Shown: positions 36,492 to 44,733 of the stretch, piece by piece
How the letters are laid out: every line of letters begins with the position of its first letter
Position numbering within the stretch: position 1 is the first letter of the stretch
From: Candidatus Eisenbacteria bacterium
Lineage (GTDB): Bacteria > Eisenbacteria > RBG-16-71-46
Direction: 5' to 3'
DNA: 64,000 bases
Assembly (NCBI GenBank): GCA_035712145.1
Contig: DASTBI010000143.1
Location: forward strand, 1-64,000
Translations under genes and position numbers: made by a program
Notes under the pieces: generated by a model
Seen by the model: the letters and a program-made list of their open reading frames with translations, nothing else
Database searches by the model: none
What the model was told of the DNA's origin: nothing

Positions 36492-38375
36492 TCAGTTCAC
36501 GACTTCGAAGTCCGCATCCACGGCCCCCGAGTCGCCCGGCTTCTTGTCCTGGGGCTTCTCCTGCGTCGGTCCGCCGGCTGTGTTCTTGTAGAGCGCCTCG
36601 GCGGCCTTGTGCCAGGAGCCCTCGAGCGTCTTGACCGCGCTCTCGATGGCGCTCTGATCATCGGCCTTCAGAGCCTCGCGAACGCGCTGCACGTCGGACT
36701 CGATCTGGCTCTTCAGAGCGCCGTCGATCTTGTCGCCGTGCTCTTTGAGGTTCTTCTCCACCTCGTGGGCCAGATGGTCGGCCTGGTTGCGCGTCTCCAC
36801 CGTCTCCTTGCGGACCTTGTCTTCGGCCGCGTGCTTCTCCGCGTCGCGCACCATGCCCTGGATGTCGCTCTCGGAGAGCCCGCTCGAGGCTTCGATGCGG
36901 ATGCTCTGCTCCTTGCCCGTCGCCCGGTCCTTCGCCGAGACGTGGAGGATGCCGTTGGCATCGATGTCGAACGCGACGTCGATCTGCGGCATGCCGCGCG
37001 GCGCCGGCGGGATTCCGTCGAGGTGGAAACGACCGATGGTCTTGTTGTCCGACGCCATCGGCCGCTCGCCCTGGAGGACATGGATCTCCACCGAAGGCTG
37101 GCTGTCCGACGCCGTCGAGAACACCTGCGACTTCTTCGTGGGAATCGTGGTGTTGCGCTCGATGAGCGTGGTCATGACGCCACCCAGCGTCTCGAGACCG
37201 AGCGAGAGCGGCGTCACGTCCAGCAGCACCACGTCTCGCACGTCCCCGGCGAGCACCGCGCCCTGGATGGCCGCGCCGATCGCAACGACTTCGTCCGGGT
37301 TCACGCCCTTGTGAGGCTCCTTGCCGAAGACCTCTTTGACCAGGTCCTGGACCTTGGGCATGCGCGTCGCGCCACCGACCAGCACCACCTCGTCGATCTG
37401 CGACGGCTTGAGGCCCGCGTCGTCCAGCGCCTTCATGACCGGCCCGCGACAGCGCTCGATGAGGTCGGCGCAGAGCTGCTCCAGCTTGGCGCGGCTCAGG
37501 CGGATGACCAGGTGCTTCGGACCATTCTGATCCGCAGTGATGAACGGCAGGTTGACCTCGGTCTCGAGCGTCGTTGAAAGCTCGCACTTGGCCTTCTCGG
37601 CGGCTTCCTTGAGCCGCTGCAGCGCCATGGGATCGTTGCGCAGATCGATCCCTTCCTGCTGCTTGAACTCGGAGGCCAGGTAGTCGATCACCTTCTGGTC
37701 GAAGTCGTCTCCGCCCAGGTGCGTGTCGCCGTTGGTCGACTTCACCTCGAAGACGCCGTCCCCGATCTCGAGGATCGAGATGTCGAAGGTGCCGCCTCCC
37801 AGATCGAAGACCGCGATCTTCTCGTCCTTTTTCTTGTCGAGCCCGTAGGCCAGCGCGGCCGCGGTCGGCTCGTTGACGATGCGCTTGACGTCCAGGCCCG
37901 CGATCCGGCCTGCGTCCTTGGTGGCCTGCCGCTGGCTGTCGTTGAAATATGCCGGCACGGTGACGACCGCCTCGGTGACCTTCTCCCCGAGATAGTCTTC
38001 CGCCGTCTGCCGCATCTTCTGCAGAATCATGGCCGAGATCTCGGGCGGCGAGAGCTTCTGATCGCCGATCTTCACCTTCGCTTCGCCTTGATCGCCCGAC
38101 ACCACCTCGTAGGGGACGAGCTGGATCTCACGGCCGACTTCGTCGAAGCGCCGGCCCATGAACCGCTTGATCGAATAGACCGTCTGCTTGGGGTTGGTGA
38201 TCGCCTGGCGGCGCGCGACCTGCCCCACCAGGCGCTCACCCGTCTTCGAAAATGCGACCACCGACGGGGTGGTGCGGAATCCCTCGGCGTTGGGGATCAC
38301 CTTGGGCTCTCCACCCTCCATGACCGCCACGCACGAGTTGGTGGTTCCCAGGTCGATGCCGATGACTTTTCCCAT
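36492..38375 (-). CDS. dnaK: Chaperone protein DnaK (Hsp70)
   Basis: The 627-aa Hsp70 starts at ATG 38373-38375 with GAGGAG upstream. The ATPase domain shows [70 protein letters not shown] and [14 protein letters not shown]. The substrate domain has [17 protein letters not shown] and [14 protein letters not shown], and the tail ends DADFEVVN. No dnaJ, grpE or hrcA lies nearby; instead an hsp20 gene is directly upstream, separated by a strong hairpin. Neither a CIRCE element nor a clear sigma32 promoter is visible. Confidence 0.97.
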   Translation of the reverse strand: MGKVIGIDLGTTNSCVAVMEGGEPKVIPNAEGFRTTPSVVAFSKTGERLVGQVARRQAITNPKQTVYSIKRFMGRRFDEVGREIQLVPYEVVSGDQGEAKVKIGDQKLSPPEISAMILQKMRQTAEDYLGEKVTEAVVTVPAYFNDSQRQATKDAGRIAGLDVKRIVNEPTAAALAYGLDKKKDEKIAVFDLGGGTFDISILEIGDGVFEVKSTNGDTHLGGDDFDQKVIDYLASEFKQQEGIDLRNDPMALQRLKEAAEKAKCELSTTLETEVNLPFITADQNGPKHLVIRLSRAKLEQLCADLIERCRGPVMKALDDAGLKPSQIDEVVLVGGATRMPKVQDLVKEVFGKEPHKGVNPDEVVAIGAAIQGAVLAGDVRDVVLLDVTPLSLGLETLGGVMTTLIERNTTIPTKKSQVFSTASDSQPSVEIHVLQGERPMASDNKTIGRFHLDGIPPAPRGMPQIDVAFDIDANGILHVSAKDRATGKEQSIRIEASSGLSESDIQGMVRDAEKHAAEDKVRKETVETRNQADHLAHEVEKNLKEHGDKIDGALKSQIESDVQRVREALKADDQSAIESAVKTLEGSWHKAAEALYKNTAGGPTQEKPQDKKPGDSGAVDADFEVVN

Positions 38376-38407
38376 GCGATCTCCTCGTGACTGCTGCCAA
38401 GGACGCC

Positions 38408-38433
38408 GCCGTCCCGGCCGAAGCCGGGACGGC
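38408..38433 (-). promoter_or_regulatory. cUUCGg-capped hairpin between hsp20 and dnaK
   Basis: On the minus strand an 11-bp perfect stem (arms 38423-38433 and 38408-38418) is closed by TTCG with a flanking C-G pair, the extra-stable tetraloop. It lies 17 bp after the hsp20 stop and about 30 bp before the dnaK start. It has no T tract, so it may act as partial attenuator, RNase processing site or mRNA stabiliser. Confidence 0.6.
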
Positions 38434-38450
38434 GAGCCTGGTTCGTCAGG

Positions 38451-38897
38451 TTAAGACGCGGTCTGGATCTCGATCTCGCGGACCTTGGCCTCCTCGGCCT
38501 TGGGGACCACGATCTCGAGGACTCCATCACGGAACCGCGCGTGAATGCCTTCGCTCTTCACCGGAGTGCCGAAGGTGAAGCTGCGCTCGAACATGCCGTA
38601 CGTGCGCTCGACCCGGTGGAGATTGCGGTCCTTGTGACTCACTTCCCGCTTGCGCTCGCCCCGGACCGTCAGCGTATCGCCCATCAGGCTGACCTTCACG
38701 TCCTTCTGCGAAACGCCGGGGAGGTCCACCAGCACCGTGAACTCGTCCGCGCCCTCTTCGATGTCGATGGCCGGAGTGAAAGCGGCCTCCGCAAGACCGC
38801 GGGTCATGAACCCGTCGAACAGGCGGTCGAACTCATCGAGGACCGGGAGCTCCCTCCGGGTGCCAGGGAACGTGGGATTCCAGCGAATCAGCTTCAT
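38451..38897 (-). CDS. Hsp20/alpha-crystallin small heat-shock protein
   Basis: The 148-aa holdase starts at ATG 38895-38897 with GAGGAGG upstream. A 45-residue N-terminal arm (MKLIRWNPTFP ... FDRLFDGF) precedes the alpha-crystallin domain: AIDIEEGADEFTVLVDLPGV, VSLMGDTLTVRGERK, the FERSFTF strand, and VLEIVVPKAEE. The C-terminal tail lacks an obvious I-x-I motif, having REIEIQT instead, which includes IEI and may serve that role. It binds unfolding proteins for refolding by DnaK, whose gene follows on the same strand. The 223 bp upstream show no recognisable heat-shock element. Confidence 0.93.
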   Translation of the reverse strand: MKLIRWNPTFPGTRRELPVLDEFDRLFDGFMTRGLAEAAFTPAIDIEEGADEFTVLVDLPGVSQKDVKVSLMGDTLTVRGERKREVSHKDRNLHRVERTYGMFERSFTFGTPVKSEGIHARFRDGVLEIVVPKAEEAKVREIEIQTAS

Positions 38898-39120
38898 GAC
38901 AGAAGACCTCCTCTTGAGTCTCTTGTTCTTTCCTGTTGCTTCGCCCCGATGTGGGGCGGACGTGACTCCTCTAACGCACCCATCGTGCCGGACCTGAGCC
39001 GGGTGCCGGAAGACGCGGTACATCAGCGACTTGCAGTGTTGGCTGGGGTCGCCGGATCAGCGGGCGAGAAGAGCGCGCGTCCGTGATTGAAACGCAGATC
39101 GTTTCGGTGAGGAACGTCGT

Positions 39121-39567
39121 TCAGCGCTGCGGCAGGTAGCCGCTCTTGTCTTCGGAGACGAGGAGCTCGTCCTTGGTGTAGATGAAGGCCTGACGACGGT
39201 AGTCGGAGAGCTCGTACTTCTTTTCGAGGTAGATGGCGTCCTCGGGGCAGGCTTCCTCGCACATGCCGCAGAAGATGCAACGCAGCATGTTGATCTCGTA
39301 GCGGAGCGCGTAGCGCTCGCCATGAGACTGGGGGTCTTCGGGAGGGTTCTCCGCCGCTTCCACGAAGATCGCATCCGCCGGACAGGCCACCGCGCACAGC
39401 TCGCACCCGACGCAGCGCTCGAGTCCGTCGGCATGGCGGGTGAGGATGTGGAGACCCCTGAAGCGCGGAAACATCTCGAGCTTCTCGTCCGGGTATTGAA
39501 CGGTGAAGGGCTTCTTGAAGAGGTTCTGGAGCGTGACTCCCAGACCTTGTCCGAGCTCTTTCAACAT
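39121..39567 (-). CDS. nuoI: NADH-quinone oxidoreductase subunit I (NuoI), orphan
   Basis: The 148-aa protein starts at ATG 39565-39567 with CAGGAGGAG upstream. It begins [17 protein letters not shown], typical of NuoI, and carries two 4Fe-4S motifs: [12 protein letters not shown] and [12 protein letters not shown]. NuoI bridges the peripheral and membrane arms of complex I. The ending (YTKDELL) also fits. What is odd is the setting: no other nuo gene is within the window on either side. It may complement a split nuo cluster elsewhere or serve another ferredoxin-linked complex. Confidence 0.9.
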   Translation of the reverse strand: MLKELGQGLGVTLQNLFKKPFTVQYPDEKLEMFPRFRGLHILTRHADGLERCVGCELCAVACPADAIFVEAAENPPEDPQSHGERYALRYEINMLRCIFCGMCEEACPEDAIYLEKKYELSDYRRQAFIYTKDELLVSEDKSGYLPQR

Positions 39568-39662
39568 TCTCTGGGTCTCCTCCTGGCCCGTGGTCGAGCC
39601 GCTGAACGTTATCCGGGAACACGGGCCACTTGCAAGTGCGCCCGGGGCCCCCTCGGCGCCGC

Positions 39663-40079
39663 CTAGCGATTCTTCTCGCGCGTGTACCGCATCGAGGCCA
39701 CGACCAGCTCTTTCAGAACCTTCATGTCCACGTCCGCGAGACGCCTGATGTAGAGGCACACCTTGCCGGTGCGATGCTTGCCGAGCTTCTTCATGAGCTC
39801 GGGGCGGCGTTCGAATACGCCCATGAGATAGATGGTGAGGTCCTTCTTGCGCGGCGAGAACGCGGCGATCGGCCAGTCCGCCTCGGTGCCGTCCGCGTAC
39901 ACGAGCGGGTTGGCGCCGAAGCCGATGATGCTCGGTCCCCACATCACCGCCTTCTCGCCGGTCACCTTCTCCATCAGCGCCACGAGGGTCAGGCAGTCGG
40001 CGCGGGTCTGCTCGTCGGGCTGGCGCTTGATGAAACCGGCGACGCTCGCGGTGGTGGGTCGGGTCTTGAGCTCGGCCAT
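39663..40079 (-). CDS. DUF1801 (YdhG-like) domain protein
   Basis: The 138-aa soluble protein matches the DUF1801 pattern: an N-terminal helix with [17 protein letters not shown], the central [30 protein letters not shown], then [20 protein letters not shown] and a final [10 protein letters not shown]. Such proteins have an iron-chaperone-like (frataxin-like) fold, but their biochemical role is unsettled. The start at 40079 (ATG) is followed by MAELKTRP. It lies 54 bp downstream of dcd on the same strand. Confidence 0.85.
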   Translation of the reverse strand: MAELKTRPTTASVAGFIKRQPDEQTRADCLTLVALMEKVTGEKAVMWGPSIIGFGANPLVYADGTEADWPIAAFSPRKKDLTIYLMGVFERRPELMKKLGKHRTGKVCLYIRRLADVDMKVLKELVVASMRYTREKNR

Positions 40080-40133
40080 CGCGTGGATCCCCTCCTCGAA
40101 ATCCTGTCGCGGGTACGGACTCCGGGCGGCGGG

Positions 40134-40688
40134 CTAGAGCCTCGGAAGCGTGATCCCGCGCTGAGCCTGGTACTTCCCCTTGCGGTCCTTGTACGAGGTC
40201 TCGCACACCTCGTCGCTCTCGAAGAACAGCACCTGCGCGATGCCCTCGTTGGCGTACACCCGCGCCGGGAGCGGCGTGGTGTTGCTGATCTCGAGCGTCA
40301 CGTGTCCTTCCCATTCCGGCTCGAAGGGCGTGACGTTGGTGATGATCCCGCAGCGCGCGTAGGTGGACTTACCCAGGCAGATGGTCAGCACGTTACGCGG
40401 CACGCGGAAGTATTCGATCGTCCTACCGAGGGCGAAGGAGTTGGGCGGGATGATCGCCACCGGCCCTTTGAAGTCCACCATCGAACCGGGGTCCATCTTC
40501 TTGGGGTCGACGATCGTGGAATTGACGTTCGTGAAGATCTTGAACTCGTCGGCGATGCGGATGTCGTAGCCGTAGGACGAAACGCCGTAGGAGATGACGC
40601 CTTCCCGGACCTGCGCTTCTTCGAATGGCTCGATCATCTGGTGCTTCCGGCACATCTCGCGGATCCAGCGATCCGGGCGGATGGACAT
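40134..40688 (-). CDS. dcd: dCTP deaminase
   Basis: The 184-aa enzyme deaminates dCTP to dUTP for dTMP synthesis. Motifs are complete: [11 protein letters not shown] at the N terminus, [59 protein letters not shown] with the catalytic Glu (E133) and [12 protein letters not shown]. The Ala/Gly context after the catalytic region fits a mono-functional deaminase more than a bifunctional dCTP deaminase/dUTPase, but this is a soft inference. The start lies 3 bp after the moaB-like stop on the same strand, so cotranscription is likely. Confidence 0.94.
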   Translation of the reverse strand: MSIRPDRWIREMCRKHQMIEPFEEAQVREGVISYGVSSYGYDIRIADEFKIFTNVNSTIVDPKKMDPGSMVDFKGPVAIIPPNSFALGRTIEYFRVPRNVLTICLGKSTYARCGIITNVTPFEPEWEGHVTLEISNTTPLPARVYANEGIAQVLFFESDEVCETSYKDRKGKYQAQRGITLPRL

Positions 40689-40691
40689 GCT

Positions 40692-41228
40692 TCAGGCTCC
40701 TCGTTCGGGTCGATTCAGAAGCCGGATCGCGTGCTGGAGCTCCGGCCCCACCAGTTTCGAGATGGCGAGCTCGACCGCCCGGGTCGAGCCGGGCAGCCAG
40801 ACCACCAGTCTACCTTTCATGACGCCCGCGCCGGCGCGCGACAGCCATGCCGCGCTTCCCACCTGCTGCGTGCTGAGGTCGCGAAACCGCTCGCCGAAGC
40901 CGGGCAGCTCGAGCTCCAGCAGCGGCTGAACCGCTTCAGGCGTCCGGTCGCGCGGGGCGATGCCGGTGCCGCCGGTGAGGAACACCGCATCCACGCCGCG
41001 CCGCGCCAGCGCCTTGCGCACCGATTTGCGGATCGCCGGCACCTGATCCTTCACCCAGTCACGCGACACCACCCGATGTCCCGCACGCTCGAGATGCCGT
41101 GTCATCGCGTCACCGCTGCCGTCGTCGTCCGGACCGCGCGTGTCGCTCACCGTGATCACGGCGCAACGCGCGCCCGCGCCGCCTTCAGCATGACCGGCAG
41201 GCCTTCGACGCTCGCGCTTCACGACCAT
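40692..41228 (-). CDS. moaB: Molybdopterin-binding protein MoaB/MogA family
   Basis: The 178-aa protein has an N-terminal basic tail and a MoCF-binding domain: CAVITVSDTRGPDDDGSGDAM, VFLTGGTGIAPRDRTPEAV and GFGERFRDLS. The GGTG-x-APRD motif binds molybdopterin, and members adenylylate it during molybdenum cofactor synthesis. In place of the usual SR(A/S) residue it has WLSRAGAGVMKGRLVVWLPGS, which is the standard ending. ATG 41226-41228 overlaps the SDR gene by 10 bp; GTG 41220-41222 gives a 4-bp GTGA overlap and is an equally good start. No other moa or mog gene is nearby. Confidence 0.88.
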   Translation of the reverse strand: MVVKRERRRPAGHAEGGAGARCAVITVSDTRGPDDDGSGDAMTRHLERAGHRVVSRDWVKDQVPAIRKSVRKALARRGVDAVFLTGGTGIAPRDRTPEAVQPLLELELPGFGERFRDLSTQQVGSAAWLSRAGAGVMKGRLVVWLPGSTRAVELAISKLVGPELQHAIRLLNRPERGA

Positions 41229-41857
41229 GTGGCCGCCTGGCTCGTGACCTCGCTCGGCGCGATGCCGAAGTGAGCCGTCCAAGGTCCGGGCTCCGCCAGC
41301 CGGTGCTCGCGCAGCTCCCCGTGCGGCGGCTCCCATGCGCCGGAATCGGCGGGAAGCCGCGGACTGCGAGCGGCCAGCGAAGCCAGCTCCCCCAGCGTGA
41401 TCGCCTCGGCGCCGGCCACCTCGTACCATCCCTCCCACGCCGCCTGATCGGCGAGCGCGCGCTCGAGCGTCTGGATGACGTCGCTCTCGACCACCGGGTT
41501 GAGCAACGTGTGGTCTGGCTCGGGCAGGCGAGGCCGCGAGCGCAGGCGCAGCCAGAACGGGCTCTGCGGTCCCACGATGGGTCCGAGCCGCAGCGTGAGC
41601 ACGGGCCGGCCGGTGCCGCGCGCCTGCTCCTCGAGATCCCACAGCGCCTTGAGCCGGGGGGCGCGCGCATCCGGATGGGCGCCGAGAGCGCTGAGCACCA
41701 GCAGCCGGGCAGCCGGCGCTTCGCCGAGCGTCTGGTCCAGCGCCCGAGGCGCGCACCCCGCACCCACGACGAGGGTGGCGGCGCCGCCCTCTCGCGGCCG
41801 CACCGCGGACAGCAGGCGGGGCGCGGGCGGATCGAGGGGTGCCGCGGCGCAGATCAT
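41219..41857 (-). CDS. Truncated atypical SDR / NAD(P)-binding-like protein
   Basis: The 212-aa product starts at ATG 41855-41857, overlapping the upstream stop as ATGA. It resembles the NmrA/NDUFA9-like atypical SDRs in its middle and end: LLVLSALGAHPDARAPRLKALWDLEE, VLTLRLGPIVGPQS, NPVVESDVIQTLERAL and EVAGAEAITLGELASL. The N-terminal glycine-rich dinucleotide motif TGATGxxG is missing; the N terminus is only MICAAAPLDPPAPRLL. Either the protein lost cofactor binding or it is a degenerating paralogue. The intact frame and tight overlaps suggest it is still translated. Confidence 0.65.
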   Translation of the reverse strand: MICAAAPLDPPAPRLLSAVRPREGGAATLVVGAGCAPRALDQTLGEAPAARLLVLSALGAHPDARAPRLKALWDLEEQARGTGRPVLTLRLGPIVGPQSPFWLRLRSRPRLPEPDHTLLNPVVESDVIQTLERALADQAAWEGWYEVAGAEAITLGELASLAARSPRLPADSGAWEPPHGELREHRLAEPGPWTAHFGIAPSEVTSQAATWS

Positions 41858-42828
41858 GAGCGAGAGCCCTCTGCGACCTCGAGCGCGGCTCGCCGCTCGA
41901 GATCTTGGTCCACCCATTCCCGCACCCAGTCGCCGAGCGTGCGCGCCCCGCGCGTCGGATGCCCGATCGCCCGGATCCACTCGCTCCGACCGAGCGGCTG
42001 GAGCCGCGCCACCAGCGAGCGCCGGGCGGCCCGCCAAACCTCGTTGGCCTGCTCCGCCGACGAGGTCGAATCGGTCGTTCGCGGTTCCGTGGCGTCGATG
42101 ACCGGGGGATTCGTCCCACGGACCAGCACTTCGATCAGCGCCAGACGGGCCGTGTCGCGAGCGGCCATCGAACGCGATGACTCGCGGAGTCGTGACGCAT
42201 CGCTGGATGCCCCCGCCCATGCGGAAGGCTCCTGCTCCATTCGCTCGATCAGGTTGCGCCACTCGCACGCGCTCATCGGCAGAGCGCCCGCCGTCACCTC
42301 GCCCCGTGCGTCGGCGCCACGCGCCAGGCCGCGCATCATGTAGAAGCGCGCCAGGTCGGCGTAGTGAGAAGACCCGTTGCGGATGGCGGCCCGGTGCTGG
42401 TCGGTGGTCGGGCCGAGGACGCGCGCCGGTGAACCGACCACCAGGCTGCCGGGTGGAATGACCTGATGCTCCCGCACCAGCGACGACGCCCCGACCAGAG
42501 ACCCCTTTCCGATGCGCGCCCCGGAGAGCACCACCGAGCCCATGCCGATCAGGCAGTCGTCCTCGATCACGCAGCCGTGAATGATCGCGCGGTGCCCCAC
42601 CGTGACCCGGTCGCCAATGAGCGTGGGAAAGCCTTCGTCCTCGTGGACCACGGAGTTGTCCTGGAGATTGGTGTCCTCTCCCACGATCACCGCGTCGGAA
42701 TCCCCGCGGATCACGGTGTTGAACCAGACACTCGAGCGCGCCTTGAGGGTCACGTCCCCGAGCACGACCGCGCCGGGAGCGATGAACACGGTGGGATGGA
42801 TCGTCGCGGTGCGGGCCGGCTCGTTCAT
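41854..42828 (-). CDS. Gamma-carbonic-anhydrase-like protein with C-terminal DinB-like domain
   Basis: Residues 1-175 form a left-handed beta-helix of the gamma-carbonic anhydrase/PaaY family: IHPTVFIAPGAVVLGDV, SSVWFNTVIRGD, NLQDNSVVHEDEG with the first zinc His, and VTVGHRAIIHGCVIED with the other two. A helical domain of about 145 residues follows (LPMSACEWRNLIERM ... HPTRGARTLGDWVREWVDQDLERR), which resembles DinB-like four-helix bundles; the recognisable piece is the GxxTLxxWVxxWVxHDLxHR-type ending with Asp-Gln where His would be common. The fusion is unusual. ATG 42826-42828 overlaps the MBL stop as ATGA. Confidence 0.75.
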   Translation of the reverse strand: MNEPARTATIHPTVFIAPGAVVLGDVTLKARSSVWFNTVIRGDSDAVIVGEDTNLQDNSVVHEDEGFPTLIGDRVTVGHRAIIHGCVIEDDCLIGMGSVVLSGARIGKGSLVGASSLVREHQVIPPGSLVVGSPARVLGPTTDQHRAAIRNGSSHYADLARFYMMRGLARGADARGEVTAGALPMSACEWRNLIERMEQEPSAWAGASSDASRLRESSRSMAARDTARLALIEVLVRGTNPPVIDATEPRTTDSTSSAEQANEVWRAARRSLVARLQPLGRSEWIRAIGHPTRGARTLGDWVREWVDQDLERRAALEVAEGSRS

Positions 42829-43469
42829 GCCAGGCCCACGCCGTCGCCGACGAAAGGATTCATGCGTCGCTCGATGCCGAGGGTGGTCTCGGGCCCGTGG
42901 CCGGGCAACACGCGCAGATCGTCGCCGAGCGGGAACAGGCGATGGCGTATCGACGTCGTCAGCTGGTCCAGCGACCCGCCCGGCAGATCGGTGCGACCGA
43001 TCGAGCCGGCGAAGAGCACGTCGCCCACCCACAGCCACTGATTCCAGCGAAACGTCACGCTGCCCGGAGAATGCCCCGGCGTGTGGATGACGCCGATCTT
43101 CTGCTTTCCGAGCTCCATCTCCTGGCCGTCGAGCAGGTCGTGGATGTCCTCGGGCGGGCGTTGCGGGGGAAGACCGAAGGCGGCGCCTTGCTGGGCGAGA
43201 CCCTTCAGCAAGAAGCGGTCGTCGGGATGGAGCCAGTACGTGCCCCCGACCTGCCGCTGCACCTCGGCCATCATCGCCACGTGGTCGTAATGGGCGTGGG
43301 TATTGAGCAGGTAGCGCACCTTCAGCCCCTCGCGGCGCACCACGTCCAGCACCACCTCGGGCTCGAAGCCCACATCGATCACCGCGGTCTCTCGCGTGTC
43401 CTCGCACGTCACCAGGTACGCGTTGGTCCCGAAGGGACCGAGGACGAAGCTCCGGGATTCGAGGCCCAT
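42825..43469 (-). CDS. MBL-fold metallo-hydrolase (glyoxalase II-like)
   Basis: The 214-aa protein has the classic two-metal motif NTHAHYDHVAMM, then HTPGHSPGSV, WVGDVLFAGSIGRTDLPGG and LPGHGPETT. This pattern is that of the YcbL/glyoxalase II-like hydrolases, which cleave thioesters such as S-lactoylglutathione or bacillithiol conjugates. Given the bacillithiol genes at 25.6-29.2 kb, a role in low-molecular-weight thiol metabolism is possible but not shown. Start ATG 43467-43469 lies one base after the FAD oxidoreductase stop. Confidence 0.88.
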   Translation of the reverse strand: MGLESRSFVLGPFGTNAYLVTCEDTRETAVIDVGFEPEVVLDVVRREGLKVRYLLNTHAHYDHVAMMAEVQRQVGGTYWLHPDDRFLLKGLAQQGAAFGLPPQRPPEDIHDLLDGQEMELGKQKIGVIHTPGHSPGSVTFRWNQWLWVGDVLFAGSIGRTDLPGGSLDQLTTSIRHRLFPLGDDLRVLPGHGPETTLGIERRMNPFVGDGVGLA

Positions 43470-43470
43470 G

Positions 43471-44631
43471 TCAGATCACGTTGGCTTCGACCATCGCCTC
43501 GCGCTCGGCGAAGCGCTCGAGCCGCAACGGATGGAGATCCAGGCTGGGACGGCCGTCCACCACCCATTCGGCGATGAGCTGGCCGACCGCGGGCGCCTGC
43601 ATGAAGCCGTGGCCGCTGAATCCATTGGCCAGCATCAGCCCGCGCACGCCCGCCGGAGGTCCGAGCACGGCATTGTGGTCGGGCGTGGTCTCGTACAGGC
43701 CCGCCCAGCCGTTCGCGATCTCCGCCTCCCCGAGCGCGGGAAGCCGGCGCATCGCCGGCTCCACCACGCGCTCCACGAAATCCCATTCGACGCTGGTATC
43801 GAACCCGGGAGGCTCGTCCACCTTCGCGAGGCCGAGCAGCATGCCGCCGCTCTCCCGGTGCATGTACACGCCCGAAGACATGTCGACGATCATCGGCATC
43901 CGATCATGGACGAACGGAAGCGGCTTGGTGGTGAAGCAATGACGGCGGAACGGCTGCACGGGCAGGTCGACGCCCGCCCATGCCGCGACCTCCGCCGCGT
44001 GAGGACCGGCCGCGTTGATGACGAGCGGGGCATCGATGGGCCCACGGCTGGTCTCGACACCGACCACGGCGTCGCCTTCCATGCGCAGGCCGGTGGCGGC
44101 GCGCTCGAAGTCGAAGCGCGCCCCGCGCTCGCGCGCGCGCGCGACATACGACTGCGTCACCTCGTGAGGGTTGCCGAGCCCGTCCTTGGCGCAGAATGTC
44201 GCGCCGAGAAGGTCCTCCACCACGATCTCGGGCACGAGCTTCCTGGCTTCCTCGGGCGTGAGCGTCTCGACGGGAAGGCCGAGCCCGCGCTGCATCTCCG
44301 CCTGGGCTTTGAACGCCTGCCAGCGCGTGGGATCGGCGAGCAGGAAGAGATATCCGACCTGAAAGAAGACGGGATCGGTGCCGAGCTCGTCGGCGAATCG
44401 CTCGTAATGGGCGATGGCGAGCTGGGAGACCTGAACGCTGATCTTCGTGGAGAACTGGGCGCGAATGCCGCCAGCGGCCTTGCCGGTGGAGCCGGCGCCG
44501 GCGAAGGGCTCGCGCTCGAGCACGACCACACCCTTCACGCCACGCCCGCCGAGGTGATACGCGATCGAGGCGCCGATGCACCCGGCTCCCACGATCACCA
44601 CCGGCGCGCGCTCGCGATGCCCGTCCGTCAT
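43471..44631 (-). CDS. FAD-dependent oxidoreductase (DAO/sarcosine-oxidase-beta-like)
   Basis: I chose ATG 44629-44631 because GAGGG precedes it; a GTG at 44667 is in frame but lacks a ribosome site. The 386-aa enzyme has the FAD-binding motif VVIVGAGCIGASIAYHLGGRG near the N terminus, VVVLEREPFAGAGSTGKAAGGIR, the substrate domain and a C-terminal LANGFSGHGFMQAPAVGQLIAEW. The family oxidises amines of small amino acids (sarcosine, glycine, dimethylglycine or proline). The exact substrate is unknown. No signal peptide. It heads the tight gene train FAD-MBL-gammaCA-SDR-moaB-dcd. Confidence 0.87.
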   Translation of the reverse strand: MTDGHRERAPVVIVGAGCIGASIAYHLGGRGVKGVVVLEREPFAGAGSTGKAAGGIRAQFSTKISVQVSQLAIAHYERFADELGTDPVFFQVGYLFLLADPTRWQAFKAQAEMQRGLGLPVETLTPEEARKLVPEIVVEDLLGATFCAKDGLGNPHEVTQSYVARARERGARFDFERAATGLRMEGDAVVGVETSRGPIDAPLVINAAGPHAAEVAAWAGVDLPVQPFRRHCFTTKPLPFVHDRMPMIVDMSSGVYMHRESGGMLLGLAKVDEPPGFDTSVEWDFVERVVEPAMRRLPALGEAEIANGWAGLYETTPDHNAVLGPPAGVRGLMLANGFSGHGFMQAPAVGQLIAEWVVDGRPSLDLHPLRLERFAEREAMVEANVI

Positions 44632-44733
44632 GTATGCCCTCGGCGTCTCCGTGGAGGCCGCGCTCACCGGGCGCAGGCCGGGGCGGAGTCTACGTCAGTC
44701 GCCGCGCGCGGGCGAAATGTGCGGGCCGCCGCC

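Noticed and set aside
38898-39120. CIRCE or sigma32-type promoter before hsp20
   Set aside because: I searched the 223 bp by eye for TTAGCACTC-N9-GAGTGCTAA and for CTTGAAA/CCCCAT-type boxes and found neither.
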